A model generated the notes under the pieces. It made no database searches, was not told the DNA's origin, and was given only the letters and a program-made list of their open reading frames with translations. Position numbers and translations under genes: made by a program. Positions 18,923-29,692 of a stretch of DNA of 33,204 nucleotides are shown one piece after another (position 1 is the stretch's first letter; each line of letters starts with the position of its first letter). The stretch is from Rubellimicrobium sp. (lineage in GTDB: Bacteria > Pseudomonadota > Alphaproteobacteria > Rhodobacterales > Rhodobacteraceae), in assembly GCA_020832515.1 (NCBI GenBank), contig JAFIEN010000005.1, positions 1 to 33,204 of the forward strand, in the 5' to 3' direction.

Positions 18923-19093
18923 GGGGTGGGGCTTTGCGGGATGGAGGGGACGGTCAGCCTCACCGTTCCTTAGCGGGAAAACTTTCCGGTTTGTGGAGAT
19001 ACTCACAAGGGCGCGAAGACTTTTTCAGCAGCCTGCCAACGGGCGGGCAGGCTCGCCCACTAGCACCGGGGCCGCCGCTCAACGAGATTTCGA

Positions 19094-19444
19094 TCAGGGC
19101 TTGCGGAAGAAAAACTCGATGAAGCGGTGCTCGTGCGTCCCGACCGTGACGATTAGATCGTCTCCGATCCTCGAGAGGACATCGACATAGTCACGGTAAA
19201 GCGCGAGCGGCACATGAACAAAGAACGAGGTTTCAGGATGTCCCGGTGGATCGGCAGTACAGATGAAGACCCTGTCGAGCGCGGTTCTGAAGATGATCAC
19301 CAGCGTATAGTCGCCTGCTTTGCCTTTGGCCGAAAGGTCGAATACGATCTCGAAATCGCCGGTCTCCGGAGGCTGTGGCGCCAAGCATGAATTGTCCGAG
19401 TTCCGGCCATAAAGCCCGCCGATCCGCATCCGGAAATCACTCAT
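19094..19444 (-). CDS. Hypothetical protein, ~116 aa
   Basis: Start at MSDFRMRIGGLYGRNSDNSCLAPQPPETGDFEIVFDLSAKGKAGDYTLVIIFRTALDRVFICTADPPGH...; protein-like composition, unlike the low-complexity shadow ORFs. Confidence 0.6.
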   Translation of the reverse strand: MSDFRMRIGGLYGRNSDNSCLAPQPPETGDFEIVFDLSAKGKAGDYTLVIIFRTALDRVFICTADPPGHPETSFFVHVPLALYRDYVDVLSRIGDDLIVTVGTHEHRFIEFFFRKP

Positions 19445-19776
19445 ATCCAAACCTCCCGAAGGCGGCACCTGACCCGACGTTCCCCAAGTAGCATGCCGCC
19501 TGAGGTGAAGATCGGCTGACTCTGGTCGAGTAACAAGCCTTTTTCGCGCCAAGCGGCCTCTGCCGTCGGGTGGGTTGCTGGGACTGGGCTGATCAGACCG
19601 GGAAGCCGCCATTTTCTGTCCCGGCGGCAGTGTTTTTCAGCGCAGCGGGCAGACCTGTCCTGCCGCTTTCGTTCAGTTTGGATCTAGATCGCAGTCATGC
19701 GCGTAGCGGCGGCGCTGAGAGCAACTTACCGTCCGCTCGGCGCCCTCCACCACCCTTCGGTTTCCCACGCCCACCC

Positions 19777-20529
19777 TCACCCCACCCGCCGCGCGACGGG
19801 CATGGGTCGCAGGGCCAACCGGTCCACGATCCGCCGCTTGAGTGACCGGGGCGGCAGAAGCTCGTGGTCGCGCTCCCAGATCGTGCCGGTCAGGGTCGGG
19901 TCGCGCATCAGCGCCAGTGCCGCGCCCCAACTTGCGGCGACGGCGGGGTCCAGGCCCTCGGCCAGACCCATGTCCGTCGCCAGAACCCCCGGCATCCAGT
20001 CGTTGATGACGATGCGGGGGAAGCGGTCGCACAGATCGGCGATCAGCGCGCGGGTCAGGATGCGCGCGGCCCCCTTCGAGACGGAATAGGCCCCCGCCAG
20101 CGGGATCGGCGCGACATCGGCGAAGGTCGAGACATTGAGGATCCGCCCCTCGCCCCGCTCGACCATCCCGGGCAGGACGGCGGCGCAGCAGGCGACCATG
20201 CCACCCAGGTTGACGGCCACGGTTGACATGAAGCTTTCGGGCGTCTCCTCAAGGAAATCGCGGCGCGGATAGACGGCGGCATTGTTCACAAGGATCGTCA
20301 CCGGCCCCAGATCGCGCGCCACCCGCGCCAGTGCCGCGGCCACGCCTGACGGATCGGCCACATCCGCGGGCAGGGCCAGGAACCCCGCCCCGGCAAGTGC
20401 CGCCGTGCCCTGCAGCGCCGCTTCCCGCCGGCCCAGCCCCGCGACGCGCACCCCCTGGCGGCAAAGCTCCACCGCCAGCGCCCGGCCCAGCCCGCTGCCC
20501 GCCCCCGTCACCACCGCGACCTCAGCCAT
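19777..20529 (-). CDS. Short-chain dehydrogenase/reductase (SDR)
   Basis: VAVVTGAGSGLGRALAVELCRQG, ILVNNAAVYPRRDF, AYSVSKGAARILTRAL. Confidence 0.9.
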   Translation of the reverse strand: MAEVAVVTGAGSGLGRALAVELCRQGVRVAGLGRREAALQGTAALAGAGFLALPADVADPSGVAAALARVARDLGPVTILVNNAAVYPRRDFLEETPESFMSTVAVNLGGMVACCAAVLPGMVERGEGRILNVSTFADVAPIPLAGAYSVSKGAARILTRALIADLCDRFPRIVINDWMPGVLATDMGLAEGLDPAVAASWGAALALMRDPTLTGTIWERDHELLPPRSLKRRIVDRLALRPMPVARRVG

Positions 20530-22099
20530 GTCGTGCCTCCAGAATGCCGTCGGCCACCCGCAGGGCATTGGCCGCGATGGTCAGGCTTGGGTTCACCCCC
20601 ATCGAACTGGGAAAGACCGACGCATCCGTCACCCACAGATTGCCGATCCCATGCGCCCGGCAACCGGCATCGACCACCGAAGTGGAAGGATCGTGCCCCA
20701 TCCGCAGCGTGCCGCAGGCATGGCCCAGGTTCGGCTCGGGCGCCGCATTGAGAAAGAGGATCCGTTGCCCCGGCAATGCCCGCCGCAGCAGCCGCCGGAA
20801 CAGCCGCCGCCGCGCCAGAAGCTCGGCCGGGATGCGGTAGTCGATCATGATGCGGCCGGGCCGGTCAGGATCTGGCATGACGCGGTTGTCGGGCAGGGGC
20901 AGGTCCTCGATCAGGCCGACGAAGATCTTGGCCCGCCCCAGAACCCGCGCCGCGATCCCGGCCGGAAGCCGCGCCGCCTCGCGCCAGATGCGCCCACGGG
21001 TCAGTGCATGCCGATCCAGCTGCAGGCGCAGCGCGTGCAGGATATTGTCATGCCCGGCATTCAAGCCCAGCGCCTGCACCATGCCCAGCCGCTGCCCTTG
21101 CGCGACGTAAAGATCACGAAAACCGATGGCCTTGGCCGGCGCATCATCCGCCGCCGCGGCCCGGCCGGGGAAATAGGCGAAAAGCTCGTTGAGGTGAAAC
21201 ATCAGGTTGCGCCCCACCATCCCGCTGCGATTGGCGACGCCATCGGGCCAGTCCGCCCCCGCCGAGGCAAGCAGAAGGCGCGGCGAGAAAAGCGCACCGC
21301 CTGCGAGGATCACCCTCTCGGCCGGGATCACGCGGGTGATGCCGTGCTGCCGGACCTCGACCCCGCTTGCCCGGTCGGGCCCCATGATCAGGCGCACCGC
21401 TTCGGCCCCCGCCAGAAGCGTCGCCCGCCCGGTGGCCAGCGCAGGCTCCACACCGGCCGAGCGTCCGTCCTTCTTGCAACTGCGGGGGCATTTTCGCCCC
21501 ACACAGCCAAGGCAGCCCGCCTGCCCGCCAACCCCGCTGTGAAGCCGGTAGGGATGCAGGCCCCCCGCCGCCATCCGACGCATGATCGCCTCTTCGTCCG
21601 GCGGCAAGGGCGGGGGCCTGCGCAGGGCGGGGCACGGATGCTCGGAGAGCGGATCGGGCGTGCCGGTCAGTTCCAGCAGGTCTTGCGCGGCATCGAACCA
21701 GGGCAGCATCCCGGCAAAGCTGATCGGCCAGCCGCCCGAGGGATGCGGCGTGTCGGCGCTGTGGTCAAGGTCGTGCGGCTCGGGCCGTTCCAGCGTCGCC
21801 GCGTAGAACACCGAAGTGCCCCCCACGCCCGCGCCTACCGGCAGGAAGGCCGAGCTTTCCCGCCCGTCAAGGCGCAGCCTGACCGGGTCGGGCCAGAAGC
21901 CGCGCAAGAGCCGCGCATGTGCCTCATGGATGTCATCGGCAAGGCTGGTTTCCTCGCGGCGATAGCCCTCCGGTCCCTTCTCGATGAACAGGACCCGCAT
22001 CCCGGCTTCGGCCAGCCTGCGCCCCGCCAGACCGCCCCCCATGCCGGTGCCGATCACGACCGCGTCCCAGGGGCCCTCGATCGCCCCGCTCACGGCCAT
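20522..22099 (-). CDS. GMC-family FAD-dependent oxidoreductase
   Basis: WDAVVIGTGMGGGLAGRRLAEAGMRVLFIEKG, GVGGTSVFYAA, RVILAGGALFSPRLLLASAG, HACGTLRMGHDPSTSVVDAGCRAHGIGNLWVTDASVFPSSMGVNPSLTIAANALRVAD. Confidence 0.9.
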   Translation of the reverse strand: MAVSGAIEGPWDAVVIGTGMGGGLAGRRLAEAGMRVLFIEKGPEGYRREETSLADDIHEAHARLLRGFWPDPVRLRLDGRESSAFLPVGAGVGGTSVFYAATLERPEPHDLDHSADTPHPSGGWPISFAGMLPWFDAAQDLLELTGTPDPLSEHPCPALRRPPPLPPDEEAIMRRMAAGGLHPYRLHSGVGGQAGCLGCVGRKCPRSCKKDGRSAGVEPALATGRATLLAGAEAVRLIMGPDRASGVEVRQHGITRVIPAERVILAGGALFSPRLLLASAGADWPDGVANRSGMVGRNLMFHLNELFAYFPGRAAAADDAPAKAIGFRDLYVAQGQRLGMVQALGLNAGHDNILHALRLQLDRHALTRGRIWREAARLPAGIAARVLGRAKIFVGLIEDLPLPDNRVMPDPDRPGRIMIDYRIPAELLARRRLFRRLLRRALPGQRILFLNAAPEPNLGHACGTLRMGHDPSTSVVDAGCRAHGIGNLWVTDASVFPSSMGVNPSLTIAANALRVADGILEARHG

Positions 22100-22395
22100 G
22101 CGCCTTTGTCAGGCCTTGGTGATGCTGGTGATGCGCCGGGCAAGCCGCGGCCCGCGCAAGCCTGTGCCGCCCGGGGGCCAAGGTGCCGATCGGGGGAAAG
22201 GACCGAAGTCCCGGTCTGAGGGATGCCGAGGCTGTCGGAAATGGGGTTGTCCTGCCGTGCTGTGCTGGCCGACAGGTTATGCGGGAAAGCGGCGGCACTG
22301 GGAAGGGTCCGGGACAGGATCGTGGCAAGGCGCAGGCCGGACCGCCCGAACGTGCGGGGCTGGATTCGCCGCCTGCCTTGGCGTATGTGCCGCCC

Positions 22396-23232
22396 ATGCA
22401 AGCAAGACCGGACACCGGCCTGCCCTTCATGAAGATGCACGGGCTGGGCAACGACTTCGTCGTGATCGACGCGCGCGGGGAAAATGCGCCGCGCGTCACG
22501 CCCGCGCTTGCCCGGCGGCTCTCCGACCGGCACCGGGGCGTGGGCTTCGACCAGTTGGCCGTGATCGAGGATCCTGCGGGCGCCGACCTGCACCTGACAT
22601 TCCTCAATGCCGACGGCTCTGCCTCGGCGGCCTGTGGCAACGCCACCCGCTGCATCGCGCGGTTCGAGATGGATCGCACCGGCGCCGATACCTTGCGGAT
22701 CACGACCGACCGGGGCGTCCTTCATGCGATCGACGCAGGGAACGGCCTGACTTCGGTCAACATGGGCCATCCCCGCACCGAATGGGCCGACATCCCGCTG
22801 GCCGAGGCGGAAGACACGCTACACCTGCCCATTCCCGGCGATCCTGTCGCCACCTCGATGGGCAATCCCCATTGCACCTTCTTCGTGCCCGATGTGGCGG
22901 CGGTGGACCTAGCGTCCTTCGGCCCCGCCCATGAACACCACCCGCTGTTCCCCGAACGCACCAATGTGCAGGTCGTGCAGGTCCTCGACCCTACCCGCCT
23001 GCGGATGCGCGTCTGGGAACGCGGGACGGGGATCACGCTTGCCTCGGGCTCGTCCTCCTGCGCGGTGGCGGTGGCGGCGGTGCGGCGGGGGCTGGCGGCG
23101 AAGATCGTCACCGTGATCCTCGACGGCGGCGAGATCGAGGTTTCATGGCGCGACGATGGCGTCTGGATGACCGGGCCCACGATGCATGTCTTCGACGGCG
23201 TCCTGACGCCCGCCTTTCTGGCTGCGCTCTGA
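22396..23232 (+). CDS. dapF: Diaminopimelate epimerase
   Basis: FMKMHGLGNDFVVIDAR, FLNADGSASAACGNATRC, MGNPHCTFFV, ERTNVQVVQVLD, WERGTGITLASGSSSCAVAVAAV. Confidence 0.95.
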   Translation: MQARPDTGLPFMKMHGLGNDFVVIDARGENAPRVTPALARRLSDRHRGVGFDQLAVIEDPAGADLHLTFLNADGSASAACGNATRCIARFEMDRTGADTLRITTDRGVLHAIDAGNGLTSVNMGHPRTEWADIPLAEAEDTLHLPIPGDPVATSMGNPHCTFFVPDVAAVDLASFGPAHEHHPLFPERTNVQVVQVLDPTRLRMRVWERGTGITLASGSSSCAVAVAAVRRGLAAKIVTVILDGGEIEVSWRDDGVWMTGPTMHVFDGVLTPAFLAAL

Positions 23233-24491
23233 TGGACCGCCGCGCCCCCGTCTTCGCCACGCTCGGCTGCCGCCTCAACACCTATGAAACCGAGGCGATG
23301 AAGGACCTTGCCACCCGCGCGGGCGTCTCGGACGCGGTCGTGGTCAACACCTGCGCGGTGACGGCCGAGGCCGTGCGCAAGGCCCGGCAGGAAATCCGCC
23401 GACTGCGCCGCGCGCACCCCACGGCGAAGATCGTCGTCACCGGCTGCGCCGCCCAGACCGAACCCGCGACCTTCGCCGCCATGCCCGAGGTCGATCTGGT
23501 CATCGGCAATGCCGAGAAGATGGACCCCGCCACCTGGGCCCGCCTGACCCCCGACCTGATCGGCGCGACGGAACCCGTACAGGTCGACGACATCATGTCG
23601 GTGACGGAGACCGCCGGCCACCTGATCGACGGCTTCGGCACAAGGTCCCGCGCCTATGTGCAGGTCCAGAACGGCTGCGACCATCGCTGCACCTTCTGCA
23701 TCATCCCCTTTGGGCGCGGCAATTCCCGCTCCGTCCCCGCGGGGGTGGTGGTGGACCAGATCACCCGGCTGGTCGATCGCGGCTATCACGAGGTCGTGCT
23801 GACGGGCGTCGACCTCACCTCATGGGGCGCCGATCTGCCCGCCGCGCCCCGCCTTGGCGATCTGGTGCTGCGCATCCTGCGACTGGTGCCCGGCCTGCCG
23901 CGCCTGCGCATCAGCAGCATCGATTCGATCGAGGCGGATGACGCGCTGATGCAGGCCATCGCCACCGAACCCCGGCTGATGCCGCATCTGCACCTCAGCC
24001 TGCAGGCGGGCAATGACCTGATCCTCAAGCGGATGAAACGCCGCCACCTGCGCGACGATGCGATCCGCTTCTGCGAAGAGGCGCGCCGCCTGCGCCCCGA
24101 CATGACCTTCGGCGCCGACATCATCGCAGGCTTCCCGACCGAGACGGAGGCGATGTTCGACGACAGCCTTGCCCTTGTCGCCGACTGCGACCTGACCTGG
24201 CTGCATGTCTTTCCCTATTCGCCCCGCGAGGGCACCCCCGCCGCGCGGATGCCGCAGGTGGGTGGCGCCGCAATCCGCGACCGCGCCGCCCGCCTGCGCG
24301 CGGCAGGCGCGACGCAGGTCGCCCGCCACCTAGCCGCGCAGGTCGGCCGCAGCCACCGCATCCTGATGGAAGCCCCCCGCATGGGCCGGACCGAACAATT
24401 CACCGAAGTGCGTTTCGCCAAGGACCGGCCCGAGGGGCAGATCGTCACCGCCACCATCACCGGGCAGACCGAGACGGCGCTTCTGGCCTGA
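23232..24491 (+). CDS. mtaB: tRNA (N6-threonylcarbamoyladenosine(37)-C2)-methylthiotransferase MtaB
   Basis: VFATLGCRLNTYETEAM, VVNTCAVTAEAVRKARQEIRR, VQNGCDHRCTFCIIPFGRGNSRS, LRISSIDSIEADD, HLHLSLQAGNDLILKRMKRRH, FGADIIAGFPTETE. Confidence 0.95.
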   Translation: MDRRAPVFATLGCRLNTYETEAMKDLATRAGVSDAVVVNTCAVTAEAVRKARQEIRRLRRAHPTAKIVVTGCAAQTEPATFAAMPEVDLVIGNAEKMDPATWARLTPDLIGATEPVQVDDIMSVTETAGHLIDGFGTRSRAYVQVQNGCDHRCTFCIIPFGRGNSRSVPAGVVVDQITRLVDRGYHEVVLTGVDLTSWGADLPAAPRLGDLVLRILRLVPGLPRLRISSIDSIEADDALMQAIATEPRLMPHLHLSLQAGNDLILKRMKRRHLRDDAIRFCEEARRLRPDMTFGADIIAGFPTETEAMFDDSLALVADCDLTWLHVFPYSPREGTPAARMPQVGGAAIRDRAARLRAAGATQVARHLAAQVGRSHRILMEAPRMGRTEQFTEVRFAKDRPEGQIVTATITGQTETALLA

Positions 24492-24567
24492 CTGCTGTTG
24501 CGTTGTTCCACAGATACGCAAGACAACACCGCAACCCGCGCCACGCGCGATATCCGGGGATCCCGCG

Positions 24568-25224
24568 ATGCACCCCAACCCCGCCTTCCGCCAGACACCC
24601 GAGGCACGCAACCTTGCCCTCGCGCGCGACCGCGCCTTCGGGATCCTCTGCCTGAACGGCACGGACGGCCCGCTTCTGTCGCATGTGCCGTTCCTTCTGT
24701 CGGAAGACGGCCGGACCGCTGACCTGCATCTTGTCCGCTCGGGCCCCGTCGCCCGCGCGCTGGCCACGCCGCAGCCTGCCGTGATCGCCATCAGCGGGCC
24801 GGACGGATATGTCTCGCCCGACTGGTACGGGCTCGAGGATCAGGTCCCGACCTGGAACTACGTCGCCATCCACCTGCGCGGAACGCTTGCGCTTTTGCCC
24901 GGCGAGGCGATGCGCCCCATGCTCGATCACCAGTCCGCCCATTTCGAGGCGCGCCTCGCCCCCAAGCCGCCCTGGACCACGGCCAAGATGCCGCCCGACC
25001 TGATGGAGCGGATGATGCGCCAGATCGTGCCCGCCCGGCTGACCATCGCCACGGTCGACGGCACCTGGAAGCTGAGCCAGAACAAGCCCGATGCCGCCCG
25101 CGAACGCGCCGCGCGACAGATGGCCGGCGCCCATGTCCGCAGCGACTGCGCGCTTCTGTCCGCGCTGATGCTTGCGCCGACCGACCATGAAACCGAAGCC
25201 GATGTCCGAAAGGCCCCCACATGA
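24568..25224 (+). CDS. FMN-binding negative transcriptional regulator (PaiB-like)
   Basis: MHPNPAFRQTPEARNLALARDRAFGILCLNG..PLLSHVPFLL, AISGPDGYVSPDWYGLEDQVPTWNYVAIHLRG, KLSQNKPDAAR. Confidence 0.88.
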   Translation: MHPNPAFRQTPEARNLALARDRAFGILCLNGTDGPLLSHVPFLLSEDGRTADLHLVRSGPVARALATPQPAVIAISGPDGYVSPDWYGLEDQVPTWNYVAIHLRGTLALLPGEAMRPMLDHQSAHFEARLAPKPPWTTAKMPPDLMERMMRQIVPARLTIATVDGTWKLSQNKPDAARERAARQMAGAHVRSDCALLSALMLAPTDHETEADVRKAPT

Positions 25225-25823
25225 AACTCCTCATGTCGCCCCTGTCGCCCTATGCCCGCAAGGTCCGCGTCCTGTTGCGCGAGACCAGCCAGCTTGATGC
25301 GGTTCAGGAGGTCAGCGTCAGCACCTCGCCCCTGGCCAGCGACCCGGTCGTCGTGGTCGCAAATCCGACGGGCCGCGTACCCGCCCTGATCCGGGACGAT
25401 GGTCCGGCGATCCATGACAGCCGGGTCATCACCCGCTTCCTCGACGCCCGCGCGGGCGGCGCGCTGTACCCCGAAGACAGTCTGTGGGAGGTCCTCACGC
25501 TTGAGGCCACCGCCGAGGGGATCCTCGATTCGGCATTGATCCTGACCTACGAGGGCCGGTTCCGCAGCCCCGAACAGCAATCGCCCGAATGGCTGGACGC
25601 CCATTGGGCCAAGATCGCAAGGGCGGTTTCCGCGCTCGAGGACCAGTGGCTGGCGCTGCTCGACGGCCCGCTGACGATGGGGCACATCGCCACCGGCTGT
25701 GCGCTGGCCTATCTGGATTTCCGGCATGATGCGCGGGGCTGGCGCAAGGGGCACGACCGCCTTGCAGCATGGGCGGACGCATTCGCCGCGCGGCCCGGCA
25801 TGGCAGAAACCCGGCCCGGTTAG
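25221..25823 (+). CDS. Glutathione S-transferase family protein
   Basis: [61 protein letters not shown]. Confidence 0.88.
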   Translation: MKLLMSPLSPYARKVRVLLRETSQLDAVQEVSVSTSPLASDPVVVVANPTGRVPALIRDDGPAIHDSRVITRFLDARAGGALYPEDSLWEVLTLEATAEGILDSALILTYEGRFRSPEQQSPEWLDAHWAKIARAVSALEDQWLALLDGPLTMGHIATGCALAYLDFRHDARGWRKGHDRLAAWADAFAARPGMAETRPG

Positions 25824-25846
25824 GCCTTGGCCGCCGCAGCAAGATG

Positions 25847-26527
25847 TCAGAAGTTGAAGCTGACCCCGACGTTCAGCGCATTCGTCACGATATTCGTCTC
25901 GAGCGTGCCACCGGAATCGAGATTTGCACTGTTGATCGAATAGGTGCCCTTGTACTCGCCAAACACCGACCAGCTGTCGTTGATCGGAATGCTCGCCCCG
26001 GCGATCCACGTCGCGGCGGGACCGGTCAGCTGGTAGCCGAACGTCTCGGGCTGGCCCGGTCCGGTCACCTCCACATGGGGAAAGGAAACGCCAAGCCCGG
26101 CACCGACATAGGGTGTGATGTTGCCGAAGGCATCGGGCCAACGGCGCATCGCATTGACCGTGATGATGTTCAGCCCGTCGGTGAACTCAAGCCGCTGCAG
26201 GCCCGAGGCGGCCAGCGTGGCATCGTCGGCATAGACCTTGGCATGCACGAAATCGACGCCCAGCCCGAAGGTCGGGTTCTGCCACCAGGTTGCGCGGAGG
26301 CCGTAATAGGGGGGCATCTCGAACGAGCGTCCCTCCCAACCGGCCGTGAAGGACGACGCAACCCCGGCCCCGGCCAGCGCGGCATCGTCGATCTCGACGT
26401 TGGAATGCGGCGCGGTCTGCCAGCCACCGTAGACGCTGAGTTCGATCTCGGCTGCGGCGGCAATGGGGGCGCTGGCCGCAACTGCCGCGACCACGACCCG
26501 GATGGACCTGATTGCCCGCTGGAACAT
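25847..26527 (-). CDS. Outer-membrane beta-barrel protein, possibly LpxQ-like (lipid A oxidase) family
   Basis: Signal peptide ([23 protein letters not shown]), alternating strands and terminal aromatic ([10 protein letters not shown]); [25 protein letters not shown] and [14 protein letters not shown] resemble proteins annotated as lipid A oxidase from memory. Confidence 0.7.
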   Translation of the reverse strand: MFQRAIRSIRVVVAAVAASAPIAAAAEIELSVYGGWQTAPHSNVEIDDAALAGAGVASSFTAGWEGRSFEMPPYYGLRATWWQNPTFGLGVDFVHAKVYADDATLAASGLQRLEFTDGLNIITVNAMRRWPDAFGNITPYVGAGLGVSFPHVEVTGPGQPETFGYQLTGPAATWIAGASIPINDSWSVFGEYKGTYSINSANLDSGGTLETNIVTNALNVGVSFNF

Positions 26528-26872
26528 GCGCACTCCTGCCGCCTGAACTTTATGATAATCACTTGCCCCCGCTCCGACAACCGCCAGTCCGATCACCAGC
26601 GCGAGAAACACCTGCCGCGTCCTCGTTCTGCGCCAGAATGCCACAGAGGATTGATCGCCCGGCGATCTTGCCCATTTCCTGCGCTACGGTCAGGCCTAGG
26701 GTCCGTCGTCCCTGTCCTGCGCCCTATTGTCCGCTGGACGCACCCGTCCTGTCTGGATAAACAGCGAAAAGTTGAGGTGCGTTCAAGCTGCACCCCTCAA
26801 TATGTCAAGTCGGGTCGCCTTGCGGCCAGTCCGAGGAGCACAGCTCCGAGGCCCAACGGAGTGAACTTGCTC

Positions 26873-27436
26873 ATGTCGCATGCAGAAGACGCCAACGGCA
26901 CACGGCGCGACTTCATCTACTATGCCACGGCCGGCGCCGGGGCGGTGGTGGCGGGCGCAGCCGTCTGGCCACTGGTCAATCAGATGAATCCTTCGGCCGA
27001 TGTCGTGGCCCTGTCCTCGATCCGCGTGGACGTCGGCGGAGTTGGACCGGGCACCCAGCTGACCGTGCTGTGGCAGGGCAAGCCCGTCTTCATTCGCCAC
27101 CGGACCGAAGAGGAAATCGAGGCGGCGCGCGCCATCGACGTGTCGTCCCTTCCCGACCGGCTGGCCCGCAACGGCAACCTGCCCCCCAACACCCCCGCCA
27201 ACGACGAGAATCGCGCGCTTGACGAAGACGGCATGTGGCTGGTGCAGATGGGCGTCTGCACCCACCTTGGCTGTGTGCCGCTGGGCGATGGTGCCGGCGA
27301 TCACAACGGGTGGTTCTGCCCCTGCCACGGATCGCATTACGACAGCTCGGGCCGCATCCGCCGCGGTCCCGCGCCCGAGAACCTGCCCATCCCCGTCGCC
27401 GCCTTCGTCGACGACTCAACTATCGAGCTTGGTTAA
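26873..27436 (+). CDS. petA: Ubiquinol-cytochrome c reductase Rieske iron-sulfur subunit
   Basis: Tat-like [44 protein letters not shown] and [12 protein letters not shown] cluster motifs. Confidence 0.96.
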   Translation: MSHAEDANGTRRDFIYYATAGAGAVVAGAAVWPLVNQMNPSADVVALSSIRVDVGGVGPGTQLTVLWQGKPVFIRHRTEEEIEAARAIDVSSLPDRLARNGNLPPNTPANDENRALDEDGMWLVQMGVCTHLGCVPLGDGAGDHNGWFCPCHGSHYDSSGRIRRGPAPENLPIPVAAFVDDSTIELG

Positions 27437-27448
27437 GGAAAGAGACCC

Positions 27449-28789
27449 ATGGCCGGTATTCCCCACGACCATTACGAACCCAAGACCCGCGGCGAGAAGT
27501 GGCTTGAAAGCCGTCTGCCCATCCTCGGGCTTCTGCATTCGACCCTGACGATCCCGACGCCGAAGAACCTGAACTGGATGTGGATCTGGGGCATCGTTCT
27601 GGTGTTCACGCTGCTGTTGCAGATCGTGACCGGCATCGTCCTCGTGATGCATTACGTGCCCCATGTCGACAAGGCCTTCGCCAGCGTCGAACATATCATG
27701 CGCAATGTGAACGGCGGGCACATGATCCGCTATTTCCACATGAACGGTGCGTCGCTCTTTTTCGTGGCGGTCTATCTGCACATCTTCCGGGGTCTCTATT
27801 ACGGATCCTACAAGACCCCGCGCGAGGTGACGTGGATCATCGGGATGCTCATCTACATCCTGATGATGGGCACGGCCTTCATGGGCTATGTGCTGCCCTG
27901 GGGGCAGATGTCGTTCCACGGCACGGCGGTGATCACGGGCCTCTTCGGTGCCGTTCCTTTCATCGGCGAAGGGTTGCAGACCTGGCTGCTGGGCGCCTCG
28001 GCGGTGGGCCAGCCCGCGCTGAACCGGTTCTTCTCCCTGCACTATCTGCTGCCGTTCGTGATCCTTGGTCTGGTGATCGTGCATATCTGGGCGTTCCATT
28101 CGACCGGGAACAACAACCCGACCGGCGTGGAAGTGCGGCGGACATCGAAGGAAGAGGTCGAGAAGGATACCCTGCCCTTCTGGCCGTATTTCGTGATCAA
28201 GGATCTTTTCGCCCTTGCGGTGATCATGACGGTGTTCATGGCCATTGTCGGCTTCATGCCGAACTATCTGGGCCACCCCGACAACTACATTCCGGCCAAT
28301 CCGCTGGCCACGCCCGCTCATATCGTCCCCGAATGGTATTTCCTGCCCTTCTATGCGATCCTGCGCGCCTTCGATCAGGATGTCTGGCTTGTGATCGCGG
28401 TGAACTGGCTGACCTTCGGGATCGTGGACGCCAAGTTCTTTGGCGTGCTGGCGATGTTCGGCGCGATCGTGGTGATGGCGCTGGCGCCGTGGCTTGATAC
28501 CTCGTCCGTGCGCTCGGGCCGGTATCGGCCGATGTTCAAATACTGGTTCTGGCTGCTTGTCGTGACCTTCATCGTGCTGATGTGGGTCGGCGCGATGCCG
28601 GCCGACGGGATCTATCCGTATATCGCGCTCATCGCATCGACCTACTGGTTTGCGTACTTCCTGGTGATCCTGCCGCTCTTGGGCGTTCTGGAAAAGCCCG
28701 AGGTCCCGCCGAACACGATCGAAGAGGATTTCGTGAGCCATTACCATGAAGATGACGGCGTCGCCCCCGCAGCGACACCTGCCGAGTAA
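27449..28789 (+). CDS. petB: Cytochrome b of the bc1 complex
   Basis: [79 protein letters not shown]. Confidence 0.97.
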   Translation: MAGIPHDHYEPKTRGEKWLESRLPILGLLHSTLTIPTPKNLNWMWIWGIVLVFTLLLQIVTGIVLVMHYVPHVDKAFASVEHIMRNVNGGHMIRYFHMNGASLFFVAVYLHIFRGLYYGSYKTPREVTWIIGMLIYILMMGTAFMGYVLPWGQMSFHGTAVITGLFGAVPFIGEGLQTWLLGASAVGQPALNRFFSLHYLLPFVILGLVIVHIWAFHSTGNNNPTGVEVRRTSKEEVEKDTLPFWPYFVIKDLFALAVIMTVFMAIVGFMPNYLGHPDNYIPANPLATPAHIVPEWYFLPFYAILRAFDQDVWLVIAVNWLTFGIVDAKFFGVLAMFGAIVVMALAPWLDTSSVRSGRYRPMFKYWFWLLVVTFIVLMWVGAMPADGIYPYIALIASTYWFAYFLVILPLLGVLEKPEVPPNTIEEDFVSHYHEDDGVAPAATPAE

Positions 28790-28800
28790 GGACGACAGAC

Positions 28801-29670
28801 ATGACCATGCGCTTCACACGCAGCTTCGGGCCGGTGCTTGCCCTTGCATTGGCAGCCGGCGCCGCCAATGCGGCTGGCGAGGCCCCGGAGGTGACCGACT
28901 TTCATTTTTCGTTCGAAGGGCCTTTCGGCAGCTACGACCGGATGCAGCTTCAGCGGGGCCTGCAAGTCTATACCGAGGTCTGCGCGGCATGCCACGGCCT
29001 TGAATACGTCGCCTTCCGCAACCTGTCCGAACCGGGCGGGCCGATGCTTCCGGAAGATCAGATGCGTGCTTATGCCGACGAGATCGAGGTGTGGGATCCG
29101 ACCCTTTTCGACGGTGAAGGCGATTTCCGCCCGGCGACGCCCGCTGACCACTTTCCCCGGTCGTCCTTGTCGAACGCGCCCGATCTTAGCCTGATGGCCA
29201 AGGCGCGTGCGGGTTTCTCGGGTCCGTACGGGACGGGTCTGAACCAGCTGTTCCGGGGCATGGGCGGGCCGGAATACATCGCTTCGCTTCTGGCAGGTTA
29301 TGAGGACGAACCCGATTGCGCCTTTGACGGCCCGCCCATGGACGGGTTCTACAACACGGTCTTCACCGCAGGCGGCTTCCCCGACAGCTGCAAATACGAG
29401 GATGGCACCCACAAGGTCCCCGGTAGCTGGATCGCCATGGCACCGCCGCTCTGGGGCGACGATGTCGATTTCATCGACGGCAGCCCCACGGATGTCGAAT
29501 CCGTCGCGCAGGATGTCGCGGCCTTTCTGATGTGGACGGCCGAACCGAAGCTGAACCAGCGCAAGCAGGCGGGACTGACAGGGGTGATCTTCCTCACGAT
29601 CCTGTCGGTGCTGCTTTACCTGACGAACAAGCGCATCTGGGCGCCGGTCAAGGGCAAGAAGATCGCCTGA
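28801..29670 (+). CDS. petC: Cytochrome c1 of the bc1 complex
   Basis: Signal peptide, haem motif [16 protein letters not shown]-terminal anchor [32 protein letters not shown]. Confidence 0.96.
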   Translation: MTMRFTRSFGPVLALALAAGAANAAGEAPEVTDFHFSFEGPFGSYDRMQLQRGLQVYTEVCAACHGLEYVAFRNLSEPGGPMLPEDQMRAYADEIEVWDPTLFDGEGDFRPATPADHFPRSSLSNAPDLSLMAKARAGFSGPYGTGLNQLFRGMGGPEYIASLLAGYEDEPDCAFDGPPMDGFYNTVFTAGGFPDSCKYEDGTHKVPGSWIAMAPPLWGDDVDFIDGSPTDVESVAQDVAAFLMWTAEPKLNQRKQAGLTGVIFLTILSVLLYLTNKRIWAPVKGKKIA

Positions 29671-29692
29671 TCCCGGGGCCTTGGCTCAAGTC

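Noticed and set aside
20282-22219. 645-aa plus-strand ORF over the GMC/SDR genes
   Set aside because: Arg/Pro/Gln-rich shadow; the minus strand carries the real GMC oxidoreductase
25769-26872. In-frame extension upstream of petA (ORF 25769..27436)
   Set aside because: The Rieske protein begins at 26873 with a Tat-type leader; upstream codons are antisense to the outer-membrane barrel gene and non-protein-like
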